Program-made: the position numbers and the translations under genes
NCBI GenBank assembly: GCA_951812925.1
Contig: OX638369.1
Span: forward strand, 20,179,329 to 20,243,328
Source: Calliopum simillimum
Taxonomy: Eukaryota > Arthropoda > Insecta > Diptera > Lauxaniidae
Reading direction: 5' to 3'
Length of the DNA stretch: 64,000 nt
Notes under the pieces: generated by a model
Told to the model about the DNA's origin: nothing
The model's database searches: none
The model's input: only the letters and a program-made list of their open reading frames with translations
Shown here: piece by piece, positions 44,776-56,495 of the stretch
Layout: every line of letters begins with the position of its first letter
Numbering within the stretch: position 1 is the stretch's first letter

Positions 44776-45737
44776 TGAACATTCTTAGGCCAAATAGATT
44801 CATGAAGCAAAACATTGTAGAAATCATCTATCACTCCAAGCTTAAAGTTTACACTATTCACGGTTTCCGGATCAACATCCCTCTTCACCAGTTTATAGCA
44901 CACCAAATCTGTTTTTTTAACATTAGTATATTTACAGACATAGTCCAAAACATTATCCACCGTGACACTAGGTTTGAATGAAGAAAGATGTAAGAACTTT
45001 TTGCTTTCCACAACGGCAAGCTCCACACTATTATTACACCCAATGACTGCATAAGGCTTATTATTCCTATGACTCACCACAGAAGACCAAACCTCAGCAT
45101 GGTTACCTGAGACCCCAGGCTGATTAACACTATCAGTTGTTGAAATAGTTCCATTGGCAACACCAGCAGCAGCAACAAAAACATCACCCAATTCACCAGC
45201 AGCAGAACAAGACTCATTAATATTAATATTATTACCAACAGTAATTGCAGTAGTCGAGTTTTTAGCATTCGACATACCAACGGCAGCATCCACAACACAC
45301 CCAATACTACCAGAGGCTGCAGCACTCACACCATCAGTACAAGCAGGCGGAGAAACAGAACAACCAGCAACCAAGTTATTGCTGTCGGATTGACTCATGC
45401 CTGGAGTCAAATTTAAATCATTTTTGCTACACTTTAAGCAATTCTTCTCCACGAATTCATTTAGTTTTTTTGAAACCAATTGCTCAATGGAGCTTTTTAC
45501 AGTTTCCAGAACTTCCAACATAATTTTTTTCATTGACGAATCAACAAGATTGACATAGTGTTCGTCACACTCGCCACACATCCACTTCAATTGCTTATTT
45601 TTTCTAATGAGTTTTAAATCAGCTGCTGTAATCGGCGCACAAGTCACATGGAACCACTTCTGGCAGACACCTTCACAACCAATGCAGTTGTTATCAGCAA
45701 ACTTTTGCCTGCATTTCCCACAGACTTCAGTGCACAT
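44721..45737 (-). CDS. LINE ORF1: PHD-like zinc-finger protein
   Basis: 338 residues. An N-terminal C4HC3 arrangement (C6, C9, C18, C21, H30, C33, C54, C57) with WFHVTC and WMCGEC is PHD-like, as known in CR1-clade ORF1 proteins. The middle (about 105-215) is Ser/Ala/Gly/Asn-rich and probably disordered. The C-terminal ~110 residues look folded. It probably binds element RNA and helps form the retrotransposition particle; that role is inferred from the family. It ends 55 bases inside ORF2, so ORF2 is likely translated by reinitiation. Confidence 0.85.
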   Translation of the reverse strand: MCTEVCGKCRQKFADNNCIGCEGVCQKWFHVTCAPITAADLKLIRKNKQLKWMCGECDEHYVNLVDSSMKKIMLEVLETVKSSIEQLVSKKLNEFVEKNCLKCSKNDLNLTPGMSQSDSNNLVAGCSVSPPACTDGVSAAASGSIGCVVDAAVGMSNAKNSTTAITVGNNININESCSAAGELGDVFVAAAGVANGTISTTDSVNQPGVSGNHAEVWSSVVSHRNNKPYAVIGCNNSVELAVVESKKFLHLSSFKPSVTVDNVLDYVCKYTNVKKTDLVCYKLVKRDVDPETVNSVNFKLGVIDDFYNVLLHESIWPKNVQCRPFVNFQQMGRRNPHW

Positions 45738-46089
45738 ATTGTATTTTATTTTTTAGGTTAGAAACACCTTCACTTATGCAGAAAAAGTTTATAGTCTTAC
45801 GGCCGTTTAAATAGAAATATCCAAAAATATTGGTCACTATAATTATTATATAAGTGATTTTCTTATTTAAAATTGTTTATTTTTATAATAAAATTAATTA
45901 AAATATTGCATAAATTGCGCGCACAAAAATTTTCAGCTGTCACTTTAGGGCCTTTTACACGACAGTGAAAATAGTCCCAGAAATCTTACATTTTCCAGCG
46001 TTCTACCGAATCTCAACTACCTTGTATACTTCTACATATTTATTTTATTTAATTCCATAAAATTGTGTCCTCTAGAATATCGGCAAAAG

Positions 46090-46565
46090 TCCAAAAATAT
46101 CGGACATCATCTTAAATGTCGATTATAATGCAAAAGTATCGAAAAACATCTAAGAAATAAGAGGTTCAAATGTATCGAAAAATTTTGAAATAGATTTGAT
46201 TGAAGCAATCGGCAAAAGTCTAAAGCATCGAAAAATATCCAGTTTATCGGTAAAATTTCAAAAGTTTCGAAAAATATTGAAATACATCGAAGAAGTCTGT
46301 AAAAGTTCAAATATATCAAAAAACTTCTTATATATCGGTAAAAGTTAAAAAGTATCGAAAAACATCTGAAATGTCGGTTAAAACTCGAAAATATCGTAAA
46401 ACATCTAAAATAACGATAAAAGTCACAAAGGATTGAAAAATACTGAAATGCATCGAGGAAATCGGTAAAAGGGCTGAAGTAACGAAAAACATCTAATATA
46501 TTGGTAAAATTCCAAACGTATCGATATATATCATAAATATCGGTGAAATTCCAAGTGTCGAAAAA
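46090..46565. repeat. ATCGAAAAACATC satellite, locus 1, about 40-bp unit
   Basis: Repeated ATCGAAAAA(C/T)AT, AAAATATCGGTAAAAGTC and CCAAAAGTAT words in an imperfect ladder. The minus frame of 153 codons is a Tyr/Phe-rich translation of the satellite. The same unit forms the array at 51.24-52.34 kb. Confidence 0.8.
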
Positions 46566-46574
46566 CATTGGAAT

Positions 46575-47180
46575 ATATATTTTAGGTGTCCCAGGAAACT
46601 ATCAATTAAAGATATTCTTTCTCGAGTATGCCCAGATATTCTTCGTTTTAACTATGAAGCTTTCAGGTAACCTTTAGGGGTCCCAGAAAACTATCAATTA
46701 AAGTTTGTTGGTATTCCACCATAGATGTTTTTTCTATGGGTCTCCCAGAAAACTATCAATAAAGGCTAGTTGATTGCTCATTATAGTTTTATTTCCTCTA
46801 GTTTTTACCATAGTTTTATTTCCTCTAGTGCACCTTGATATTCTTCGCTTTGACTTTGAAGTCTTCAGGCAACCTCCGGTAATCTTCGGGTTTCCCAAAA
46901 AACTATCAATAAAGGCTAGTTGATAGTTCACCATAGATTTATTTCCTCTGGTGTGCCTAGATATTCTTCGTTTTGATTATGATGCTTTTGGCTGACCTTC
47001 GGGTTTATAAGAAAACTATAAGTTATGGCTAGATGATAGTCCACCACAGATGTTTTTCCTCTAGTTGATAGTTTACCATAGACTTATTTCCTCTAGTGAA
47101 CCTTCGGGCTTACCAGAGAACTATGAGTGAAGGCTAGGTGTTAGTCGACCATATATGTTATTCCTCTAGTATATCTAGAC
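46575..47180. repeat. Tandem repeat, about 120-bp unit, five or so copies
   Basis: Shared words: GGGTCTCCCAGAAAACTATC, AATAAAGGCTAGTTGATAG, CACCATAGA(T)G/TTTATTTCCTCTAGT and AGATATTCTTCGTTTTGA. It ends exactly where the mariner at 47184 begins. Confidence 0.75.
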
Positions 47181-47183
47181 ATA

Positions 47184-48240
47184 CGAGGGGCCTAACAAAA
47201 TTTCGCTTAGTTGAATTGAAAAAATTTTTAAATCTAATTTTTTAAATTTATAACTTTATTCTTCATCTATTTGTATTTTTTTAACGTAATTGCCATTTAT
47301 TTTGATACATTTTTGAAGTCGATAAATCCATCTTGAAAAACAGTCTTCAAAATCGGCTTTTTGCAGTTTTGCAATTTCATCATTAACCGCATTTATTATC
47401 TCCTCATTGCTGTTGAGGACTCTCCCTCTCAAATTTTTTTTATTTTTGGAAACAACCAGAAGTCACAAGGCGCTAAATCTGGGGAATAAGGTGCGGGACG
47501 AATTTCTTCGATGCCTGAAACCGCAACAAAATCGGTCGTTTTTTCAGTAGTGTGCATTGGTAAGAAAGTAGCGGCGTAGCTCCTTTTGTTGTCGTTTTCC
47601 CGTTTTTGGAAAACTTCTGGTAAACAGGTTTCATTATACCATTTAGCAGTAACTGTCTGACCTTTTTCCAAAGGAATAGCAGCTACAACTTTCTCTCTGG
47701 TGAAGTAAAGTATCATTACTTTTGTTGCTGACTTTTTTTTGCTTTACTTTAACAGGTGGACTTGCACTTTCTGGGCTCCATACCATGGATTTTTGTTTGG
47801 TTTCAGAGTCGTACTTCTAAAACCATGCCTCATCACTTGTTACTATTTGATTGAAAGTTTTAGATTCTCCGTTTTTGATTTTTTCAAGAAAATACTCAGC
47901 AATGATTTTCTGGGTCAATCTTGGATCTTCGTCAATTTTAAACTTAGCCAGCGCTACACATTCATAATCAGTCGAAGATTTTGGGCGGCCTCTCGAGGTT
48001 CGTCCTCCACAGAAAAATGACCGGTTTGGAATCTTCGGAACCACTTTGAAGTAGTCACGAGGGATGGCGCATTAACTTCAAATGCTATTTGGCATTCACT
48101 AAATGTTTCCATAGGCTTGAGCTTACGTCGAAATCCAAAAAGAAAAGCAAACCGAATCTCTGGTTGCGTTGGCACTGAAATATCTGCTGACATTGTTTCA
48201 CATTGTTTTTAGCTCAATTGGTCCTTTTTTTCATCACCTT
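47184..48240 (-). mobile_element. Broken mariner element, minus strand
   Basis: The left (3') end starts CGAGGGGCCTAACAAAATTT after a TA (47182-47183). The expected inverted partner is not found on the right, so that end is lost or very diverged. The transposase relic covers most of the length. Confidence 0.7.
47257..48193 (-). pseudogene. Mariner transposase relic with several frameshifts
   Basis: Reading leftwards from 48193: an N-terminal piece starting MSADISVPTQPEIR, with TSKWFRRFQTGHF; a shift near 47990; then GRPKSSTDYECVALA and the first catalytic motif TSDEAWF near 47820. After a stop come a further shifted piece with GQTVTAKWYNE, then SPDLAPCDFWLFPKIKK near 47450. The second catalytic region (before HTTEKTTDF) is damaged. 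A final shifted piece with DFEDCFSRWIYRLQKCI runs to a stop at 47257-47259. At least three frame breaks make it non-functional. SPDLAPxDFWLF places it in the mariner family but a different lineage from the DD41D copy at 36.4 kb. Confidence 0.85.
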
Positions 48241-49806
48241 AAAGAAAGATTTCAGTAATAAAGAATAGTATGGATGTAATTTAAAAGGGGTCATGAAGGG
48301 GGCCCAAAGCTTTTTTAGACGTCCATTTGTTTTTTCTTAAAGGATGGAATTCGAACAATCAACGCAAGTAAATTTAAAAAATGTCTGAATTTCTGTGGAT
48401 GTCTTTTACAAACGACACCAAACTATAAAATATACGTAAATATACCAAAAATAAAAGAACATTTTCAAAAAAAACTAAATATTTTGTTTGCGTTGACAAC
48501 AGCATTTATTATGGTAACAACTTCACCATCTAATGCTTTGAATAAAAATCTCATGTTGTTTACACAGATTAAAATTCACAATAGATTTAGTCAGCAGGTT
48601 CGTACGGTAGCATTAGGATATTTAAAAAGGATTTGCCGTAACGCTGCCACAATACACACACGCAAAATACCAAATAACTGCCAAAAAGGATGTTGTTCAA
48701 CAGTGCGTGTGCCATATACCATGAAATAGAGGGAGAGAGAGAGAGGGAAAAAGGTCAATAGAAGTGTGGCATACTAAGAAAGAAGTTGTGATACCGCACA
48801 TACATACACTCAAATATACTCGCACACACAATCAGCAGGGAACCGTAAAAATGTCTACAGCAACATATCCGTAAAAACATTCCACTAAATGTCAATAAAA
48901 TCTCATTTTGCCAGCAAATTCTGGAAATTGATGAAATAAACTAAAAAAAAATTTTAATACTCGTGCTATGCTGCTGCTACTTCTGCTGCTGCTACTTCTG
49001 CTGCTGCTGTGCGCTGCTTGGGTTCTGGTACTTTTCTCCTCTGGTTTTGGCTTTTGTTGAAATGCGCCCTTGAGACAAGATTTTTATTATTGTTGTGCGG
49101 TTATGCTGAATTGCTGAAATTCGACCCATCACCCCGAGAAAACTCATCGTTTTTGTTGTCGTCGTCGTCGTCAATTCGCAATTTGATTCAAATGGCAACC
49201 AGTTATGTGTGGTCCACATATCTATTTGTGTGAGGTCAACTTAGATGAATACCACGAATGAATGTATGTATGGGATATATAGATGTATTTGTGGGCAGGA
49301 AATTGTTTTTACTATCCTCCGGATATCCACATTTTTTTTTTCATGTTTTCCTTTTTTTTTAAAGAAAAGGGAAATGGATTTTTAAAATAGCATATTTTTG
49401 GTTTGCCTTGAAAGTTTCATTATCCTTTAAAATGCACAAAGAGGAAATTTATTTTGTTTATGAATTATAAATAGGAACTTTAGACACAAAGCTTTAAGTT
49501 CATGATTTAGTTGTGTAACACAAAAAGTGTATTGACGTAAACGCAAAATAACGCAGCAATAATAATGAAAAGGAATACTTTTTGTAGCCTTTACATTGCC
49601 AAAATGCATAAAATAAAATAATCCTATCAGCTTGGAATGCATTTTTGGCGAGGATTTTAGGCAAGAACCAAAGCAGCAAAAATTCTTAAAATACATAGCA
49701 CCTTCATCTCAGTGTATGACTGTTGCAGCTGCTGGAGAAAATTGTATGCTGTACTTCCTGAAATTACTAGCATTTCCTGGTGTGCGTAGCTACACCTTCT
49801 CTTGTA
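48241..49806. other. No gene seen; microsatellites
   Basis: GA-rich run at 48729-48750, CACA run near 48790-48830, CTG/CTT runs at 48968-49016 and a GTC run at 49155-49172. These open Leu/Ser-rich frames on + and Gln/Thr-rich frames on -. No domain recognised. Confidence 0.45.
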
Positions 49807-50726
49807 CACACGGTGCTCTTGAACAGTCGATAGGTTTTTCGGCTATGTGGAGAAAATCTGTGAATGGGGTTTCATTTGTATTAGTTTAGTGGTCTGAAAA
49901 ATGCAAACCCCGAAATCGTAGCTGATCATCCCCGCGAAATATCGCAAAAATACATATCCCATATAAAAAAAAAAAAAATAAAATCGAAAAAAAAAAACGC
50001 AACAAACAAATATAAAAATTGTTATATTCAATGTATTTTGCAATGCTAAATCTGAATCCGGCCTTAAAATTGCTATATCTCATACGGTTTTTGAGATATC
50101 TTAGCCTAAACAAGGAAAAAGGACCGTTTTTGCTATATTTTGAATCTATATAACTAGAATGTAAAACATTTATACGCAAAATTTGATACATCAACTAAAA
50201 GTTTCAATTTTTTTCTTTAAAACCGCATTTAAATCATGTCAATAACTTAATTTTTCTTCGAAATATCGTAGACTGAAATAATGACAAAACACGTTTTTTG
50301 CACTTTTTTAACTTTTTAGGTTAGGATATCTCCGAGAAAAATAAAGATATCGACATTATTTGAATTAGGTTTAAAAGATTGATTAGAGCTTTTTATTTCT
50401 GCATCAGAATTTACGGATATACGTCCTGTTATATAGCTTCCAAATATAGCAAAAACGGTATTTTTTCCTTGCTTAGGCTAAGATATCTCAAAAACTGTTT
50501 AAGATATAGCAATTTTAAGGCCGGATTCAGATTTAGCATTGCAAAATACATTTATTATAATGAATTTTATATGTGTTTGTTGCGTTTCTTTTCCGATTTT
50601 TTTTTTTTATATGGGATATGTATTTTTGCGATATTTCGCGGGGATGATCAGCTACGATTTCGGGGCTTGCATTTTTCAGACCACTAAACTAATACAAATG
50701 AAACTCGACTGTTCAAGAGCACCGTG
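49807..50726. mobile_element. Palindromic TA-flanked element, 920 bp
   Basis: The two arms are inverted copies: CGGTGCTCTTGAACAGTCGA at 49811 and its reverse complement ending near 50724, with TA at 49805-49806 and 50727-50728. Inner landmarks such as GGCCGGATTCAGATTTAGCA and its inverse, and GCAAAAATACATATCCCATA and its inverse, confirm arms of roughly 370 bp around a ~200-bp centre. The left arm has about 39 extra bases (49830-49868). Two mirror-image ~102-codon frames result from the symmetry. TA duplication suggests a Tc1/mariner-mobilised MITE. Confidence 0.8.
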
Positions 50727-50728
50727 TA

Positions 50729-51235
50729 CAGAGGGGCAGGGCATCTCCAATTAATTTAAAACAATTAATGCAAATTGTCCCGATGCAATTTACTTATATA
50801 TGTACCAAAATTTCATCTATGTGCGTTAAATAGTTTTAGAGATATGACATTTTTTAAGGGCGTAACGCCACCTATTTTTCCCTTGATAATTTATTTTCCC
50901 GATACTCTCAATACATATACCAAATCTCATCCATATCTGTTAAATTTTTTCAGAGATATGATTAATGAATTTTTTTGGAAACACGAAAAAAAAACGAACT
51001 AAAAAAAATCTTTCAGAAAAGACCCAGGAATCTTACATTTTCCGTTGTTCTACCGATTCCTGCCCACCATGCAAATAGATAACTAGCTGTTTTATCCAGC
51101 GTTGCTCGGGTTTTGATAAATAGCAAGAAAGAACTAAAAAACCTAAAAACGAATGCTATTTTTTAAAATAATGTGCCATAAGCAGTTGCTCCAACATATT
51201 TATTTTATTTATTTCCATAAAATTATCACATCCAA
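50729..51235. other. Repeat fragments, no gene
   Basis: Two 'accaaatttcat/accaaatctcatcc...gttaaat...agagatatga' blocks (50800-50850, 50920-50965) look like retroelement tails. 'aactagctgttttatccagc...gttgctcggg' near 51082-51112 resembles an inverted Helitron-type 3' end. Bases 51031-51060 match 45989-46015. Confidence 0.4.
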
Positions 51236-51239
51236 CATA

Positions 51240-52335
51240 TCACTAAAAGTTAAAATGCATAGAAAAATATAAAAATAGTAAAAGTCATAATGCTATAATA
51301 TTGGTAAAAGTTTAAAGGTATTGAAAAATATCGAAATACATCAAAGAAATCGGTAAAAGTCCAAGTGTATCGAAAAACATTCAAAATATCGGTAGAGTTC
51401 CAAAAGTATCAAAATATAACCAAAAAATAGATGAAACTTCAAGTGTATCGAAAAAAATTTAAAATATGTGTGTAAAAAGTATCAAAAAATTTTGAAATAC
51501 ATCGAAAAAAACGGTTAAATATCGGCAAAAGCCTAAACGTATCGAAAAACATCTAAAATAAAGGTTAAAGTGCAAAAATATCGAACAACATTCAAAATAT
51601 CAGCAAAAGTCCAAAAGTATTGAAAAAAATTGAAATAAATCGCAGAAAAGAATAAAAGTCCAAGTGTATTGAAAATATTTCAAAACATCTGAAATATCAG
51701 TAAGGATTCAGAAATGTCGAAAAACAGCGCAAATATCTGTAAAGGTCTAAAAGTATTGAATTACTTCCAAGAATTCGGTATTAGTCCAAATAAGTACATG
51801 TATCGAAAAACATCCAGTATATTGAAAAAAGTCCAAAAGTTTCGAAAATATCGAAATACACCAAAGAAATCGGTAAAAGTCTAAATGTATCGAAAAATTT
51901 CAAAAATGTCGGCGATATTCGAAAAGTTTCGAAAAATATCCAAAATATCGGTAAAAGTCCAAAGTACCTATCGAAAATATTAAAAAACATCTGAAATAAC
52001 TGCAAAGACCCAATAATGTCGAAAACATCCTAAAATCGGTAGAAGTACAAAATTACTAGAAAATACCGAAGAAATCGGAAAAAGTCCAAAAATGTCTAAA
52101 AACATCCTACATATCTGTAAAAGTCCAAAAATATTGGAAAACTTTGAATAAATCGGTAAAAGTCCAATTATGAAAAACACCAATGCATCGAAAAACCTAC
52201 AAAATTTTCGAAAAATATTGAAGTGTATCGAAAAATACCCAAAATGTCAGAAAAAGCCCAAAAGTTTTGTAAAATATTGAAAAACATCGGTATTAGTACA
52301 AATATATCGAAAAAATATTGAAAATATTCAGTTGG
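51240..52335. repeat. ATCGAAAAACATC satellite, locus 2, about 40-bp unit
   Basis: Around 25 imperfect units with the same words as the 46.09-46.57 kb array. A common leader (AATCTTACATTTTCC, ATTTATTTTATT, TTCCATAAAATT) precedes both arrays. Minus frames with many Phe/Tyr residues are repeat translations. Confidence 0.8.
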
Positions 52336-53330
52336 CATCACTGATAAAATTACTCTCATTTCTGATCTCATCAACATAACAACATTCTTCCTTCAAGAGT
52401 AAAAAAAACAACAACAACACATAATTCATGAAGCAGCATAAGCAGAAGCGACGCAAATGCAATCGGTAATTTTTATGCAAGCATTGAATTTTGTTTCCAA
52501 CAACTTCATACTAAAAAAAAGGTTTTTCTTTTCAAAATCAATATAGTAATTATGCAATTTTATTTCTTAGCACACGCAGAATCTTTTGAAAAAAAAAAAT
52601 TATTGAAATCGGTTCGGTATGCTTTGCAAAACAGCTTTTCATAAGGTTTTCATACAAACAATTTTAATAAATAGCATAGATATATTTGCATAAATTGTAA
52701 ATAGAACTACTAGAATCATCGAGAAAATTCTCTTCAATAATTTATTCAATTATTATGATTAAAGTTAGTGCAAAAAAAATACTAGAATCTATGTATGCTT
52801 TATGAAAATGTACTATATAAAGATAGAATTAAACAAAAAATATTAAAATCATGAAAAAAGTTCTCAGCAATGATTTATGGAATTATAATGAATAATTTTA
52901 TAGTAAAACAGGACAATTAGAAACATAGAGAAAACTCTCCGCTATGCTTTATGAAGTTATTATACAAAAAATTAAAAAGAAACAAAAAATACTAAAATCA
53001 TCAAACTATCGGCCATGCTTTATGGAACTATGAAGCAAAAGCTACTAGAGTCATAGAAAAAAATCCCCGCTTTTTTAACGAAATTGTTATGCATAAAATT
53101 AAAATGAAACAAAAAGTACTAGAATCATGGAGAAAATTCTCTTCAATGTTGCATAAAGTTAGTGCAAAAAAACTACTTGAATCATGACGAAAGTTTGTAT
53201 ATGCATTATGGAATTGTAATGCATGAAGTTGAAATGAAACGTTCATAAAAGTTTCAACATCGCAACCAAGCACCAGTATACCAGTTTTCGTTTGAATGCA
53301 GTGCATAAAGTAGAAGTATTTCAGTGCATT
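52336..53330. repeat. Degenerate tandem repeat around 52.56-53.24 kb, about 105-bp unit
   Basis: Recurrent ACTAGAATCAT(C/G)GAGAAAA, CTCT(T/G)CAAT, TTATG(G/C)AATTATAATG and AAATGAAACAAAAA(G)TACT words. Strongly diverged. No coding. Confidence 0.55.
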
Positions 53331-54520
53331 AACGTTAATATTTTGGATAAAAGTGTTAACACAGTGATGAAAATAAAGAAAACACTGTTTTGTTTAGATT
53401 TTAACAAAAGTGAATTAAAGTTAACACAGAGTTTGGAAATATGTACATAAGTAGTTTTGATTTTGATTGCACCACAATCCAAAATAACATTAAAACAACA
53501 TTTCCTTTAAATTATTTTATTATCCTCGTTAAGGAATAATCATTTTATTTTTATTATTTTATTAAGTCATTAAACTTTGAAAATGCAATAAAAAATATAA
53601 AACCAATTAAAACTCAATGAAATTTAGTGATTTTGTTTTTATCTCCCCAAAATGTTGTATTCATTCATTTCGTAATAAATATGTACGCAATAAAAATGAA
53701 TTACGCTTAATTTCACTGAATTCACACAATACAACGAAACAAAATGCTCCAACTGGTATAAAACATCTTGTACGAAGACAAACATTCGTACACTATGATG
53801 ATCTCCCCAGACACGGTAAAGCAAAGTGTAAATGCAAAACTGTGCTACACCCGTGTCGCTATGCTGCAATGCATTCACTGCTGCTGCTGCCTTGGACCAA
53901 ATAACACGACAATGACAAGAACTCGAATTCCGTATGCCGTTTGGCTGCTGCTGCTTCTACGTTGTTTGAGTTGTTTTCCCCAAGTGCTCAATTTGTTGCA
54001 CGAACTAATTAAAGTAATTACTTAAGCATCCTTTCTGAAAAGTCATTAAAAGTTGTTATTCCGCAAAAGTTGTAATGCGAACTACCAGCAGCTGTACGAA
54101 TGGATTTACGACAATAAAACACACGGATACAACTTGAAATTACAAAATGCAAAATTAAAAGTAAAAAAAAAAAAAAAAATAAATAAATAATCACAATCAA
54201 CATAAACCTTTTTAGTTATGCAAATATATTCAGTACGTTATTCACAGAGATTATAGAAAAATACTTCAAAGTCAATTCAGTTGAGTCAAATGTTTTTGAG
54301 ATTTTCATTCACATTCACTAAATGATGAGCATAAAACTAACTGACTGGGAGTATGCAAATCTTTTGGGGAATGGGGAAATGTGTATTTTGACATTACATC
54401 AAAGTATTTTATGAATTTCAATGAAACTATTAATAACCTACACGAAATAGAGCTCTTAAAAACAAAAATTATCTAACATAGGGTAAATGCGACAAGAAAC
54501 TTTACTATAACCTAAAGTAT
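53331..54520. other. No gene accepted
   Basis: A 95-codon + frame (53617-53904) and an overlapping 85-codon frame (53768-54025) have mixed composition and a CTG run, but no motif or splice context. The remainder is AT-rich. Confidence 0.4.
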
Positions 54521-55245
54521 CATATGAAGCAAAACACGCCAAGCGTACCAGCAAAAAATTTTTGTTTTCTCCGATTTCGCTCAAATTTGGCAGTATGTTA
54601 GATCCGGTTTGGAAAGTTAAAAAATTTTTTTTTTTCTTTGAATAATTTTTTAAAAAATTTTTTAAAAAAAAAATTCCAAAAAAATTCACACGATTCTAAG
54701 CATTTTATGCCTAGTACACTTTTTTCGTAAGATGCCTTCCTCTTGAGTAAACTAGGAGTTTTGCTTGCTACGGGCGTTCAGAAGCCATAAACTTTCATCT
54801 AGCGACCGAATCCCATCTTGAGTCACACATCTTTTTAAAGCTTATAAATTAGTATTTAATTTAAAGTACTTTTAAAAAAAATTTAAGTTGGATTTTTTTA
54901 AAAAAAATTCAAAAATATTTTTAAGTTTAAAAAATTTTGGTGGAAAAATTTTTTTCACCAAGTATTATTTTTTTTATAAAAAGAACACTTAAAAAATTAA
55001 CCAGTTTCTTAGGTGTATCAATTTACAAACTCTGGAGTAAGCCATAAATTTTTGAAAAAACACCTTTTGAAATTGACTAAAAACGCTAACTTCAACACAA
55101 TGTATTTTAACAACAAATGGTACTAGGACTAAATTCTCCCGGGTTATTGTTCTTGCACACCGGGACTACCATATTGCCGAATTTGAGCAAAATCGGAGAC
55201 AAAAAATTTTCAGCTGGTACACTTGGCGTGTTTTGCTTCATATAT
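54521..55245. mobile_element. Inverted-repeat element, about 725 bp
   Basis: GAAGCAAAACACGCCAAG at 54526 is inverted at 55222-55239. Further in, TCTCCGATTTCGCTCAAATT (54569-54588) is matched by the inverse of AATTTGAGCAAAATCGGAGA (55179-55198). The arms are about 100-120 bp and the interior is AT-rich. The class is not determined; the gap 26 bases to the right hides the immediate context. Confidence 0.7.
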
Positions 55246-55271
55246 GTATGACTTTAATTCTTTTTTTTTTT

Positions 55272-55471
55272 NNNNNNNNNNNNNNNNNNNNNNNNNNNNN
55301 NNNNNNNNNNNNNNNNNNNNNNNNNNNNNNNNNNNNNNNNNNNNNNNNNNNNNNNNNNNNNNNNNNNNNNNNNNNNNNNNNNNNNNNNNNNNNNNNNNNN
55401 NNNNNNNNNNNNNNNNNNNNNNNNNNNNNNNNNNNNNNNNNNNNNNNNNNNNNNNNNNNNNNNNNNNNNNN
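55272..55471. other. Assembly gap, 200 N
   Basis: Exactly 200 unknown bases flanked by T12 on the left and A5 on the right. The round number suggests an arbitrary or placeholder size. Frames crossing it are meaningless. Confidence 0.98.
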
Positions 55472-56385
55472 AAAAACAGTAAACACTTGGGGAATTGCAA
55501 CGAAAATGCAAATGGAATGTAATGTAATTAGAACAGTTAAATTGGATTAAGTAGAAATGGTAGAAATGAGAGAAATGTCAAAGATGGAAAAAAGGATTCG
55601 TTACATTAATTTTTATAATGATCGACACTGAGGTGGAAAAATTTTTAAGTTACGAATTTTATATACTTAGGGTGTAATCGATAAGACTACGAAACTTCTG
55701 GGAGGTGATAGAGGAAAAATTTCGTATTAGGCTGGGGTCTAAAATGTACCACTGTGAAATTATAGGGTTGAAACTGATTTACTGACTTGTTTTTCAAAAA
55801 AGCCTTTTTTTGGATCATCCCAATGTTTTAGAGAAAACTTCTTTGCACAAAACTTTTAGTTAATTGTATAAGTTTTCTAAAAATGTGTTTGGTTTATAAG
55901 GCTCAAAAGAATTTTGCAAAGTTGTGCACTTTTAAAGTTGATATTGAAAATTTTTTTTTTATATTATGACTGTGGAGGCCATTTTGGTATGAAAAAGGTT
56001 CCATTATTATGCTTCTTTATATTTTTTATTGGAATTCTCGTTAATTCCTTTAATTCAATATTACATTTGTCGAACAAATTTTTAATTTGAGATCAGAAAA
56101 TAATTCTTTTCTAGAACGATCTTTTCTGACCTCAAATTTAAAAAACTGGTGTGACAAATGTACTACGGAATTAAAGGAAATTTAACGAAAATTCCAAAAA
56201 AAAAAAAAACAACTTGGTAGGGTATTTTGACAGGGAATTGTTCATACTAAAATGGCCGCCAAAGTTGAAAAATAGAAAGAAAATTTAAAATATAAACTTT
56301 AAAGATTCAGAACTTGCAAAATCCTTTTAAACCCTATAAACCCTATAAACAAAGTACACTCTTAGAAAGCTTATACAATTGCCCT

Positions 56386-56495
56386 GCAGCACCACGGACT
56401 ATTCCAAAACTAGTTTGCAAGCTACTCCAGAGTAACCGACTAGTCCAAATTCTGGAAACATCACAAATAAAGTTATATTAACGCTTTACATTGTT
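56386..56495. other. Short unassigned segment between foldback arm and family A
   Basis: About 110 bases including CTGCAGCACCACGGACTATT. It is not seen in the left foldback arm or in family A copy 1, so it is extra sequence of unknown origin. Confidence 0.4.

Larger units (their letters stand above)
41696..45955 (-). mobile_element. CR1/jockey-type non-LTR retrotransposon (LINE), minus strand
   Basis: On the minus strand: a short 5' region, ORF1 with a PHD-like zinc finger, an overlapping ORF2 with endonuclease and reverse transcriptase, a ~300-base 3' region and a (TAAA)n-type tail at 41696-41714. PHD-like ORF1 proteins are known from CR1-clade LINEs. Both ORFs are open and appear full length, so the copy looks young. 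The 5' end near 45955 is an estimate because no target duplication could be fixed. Confidence 0.88.

Noticed and set aside
46107..46568. 153-codon minus frame rich in Tyr/Phe as a repeat protein
   Set aside because: It is the translation of the 40-bp satellite, and the related 51.2-52.3 kb array is broken by stops.
55210..55550. Frames of 82-105 codons across the N stretch
   Set aside because: They exist only because the gap is read as open.
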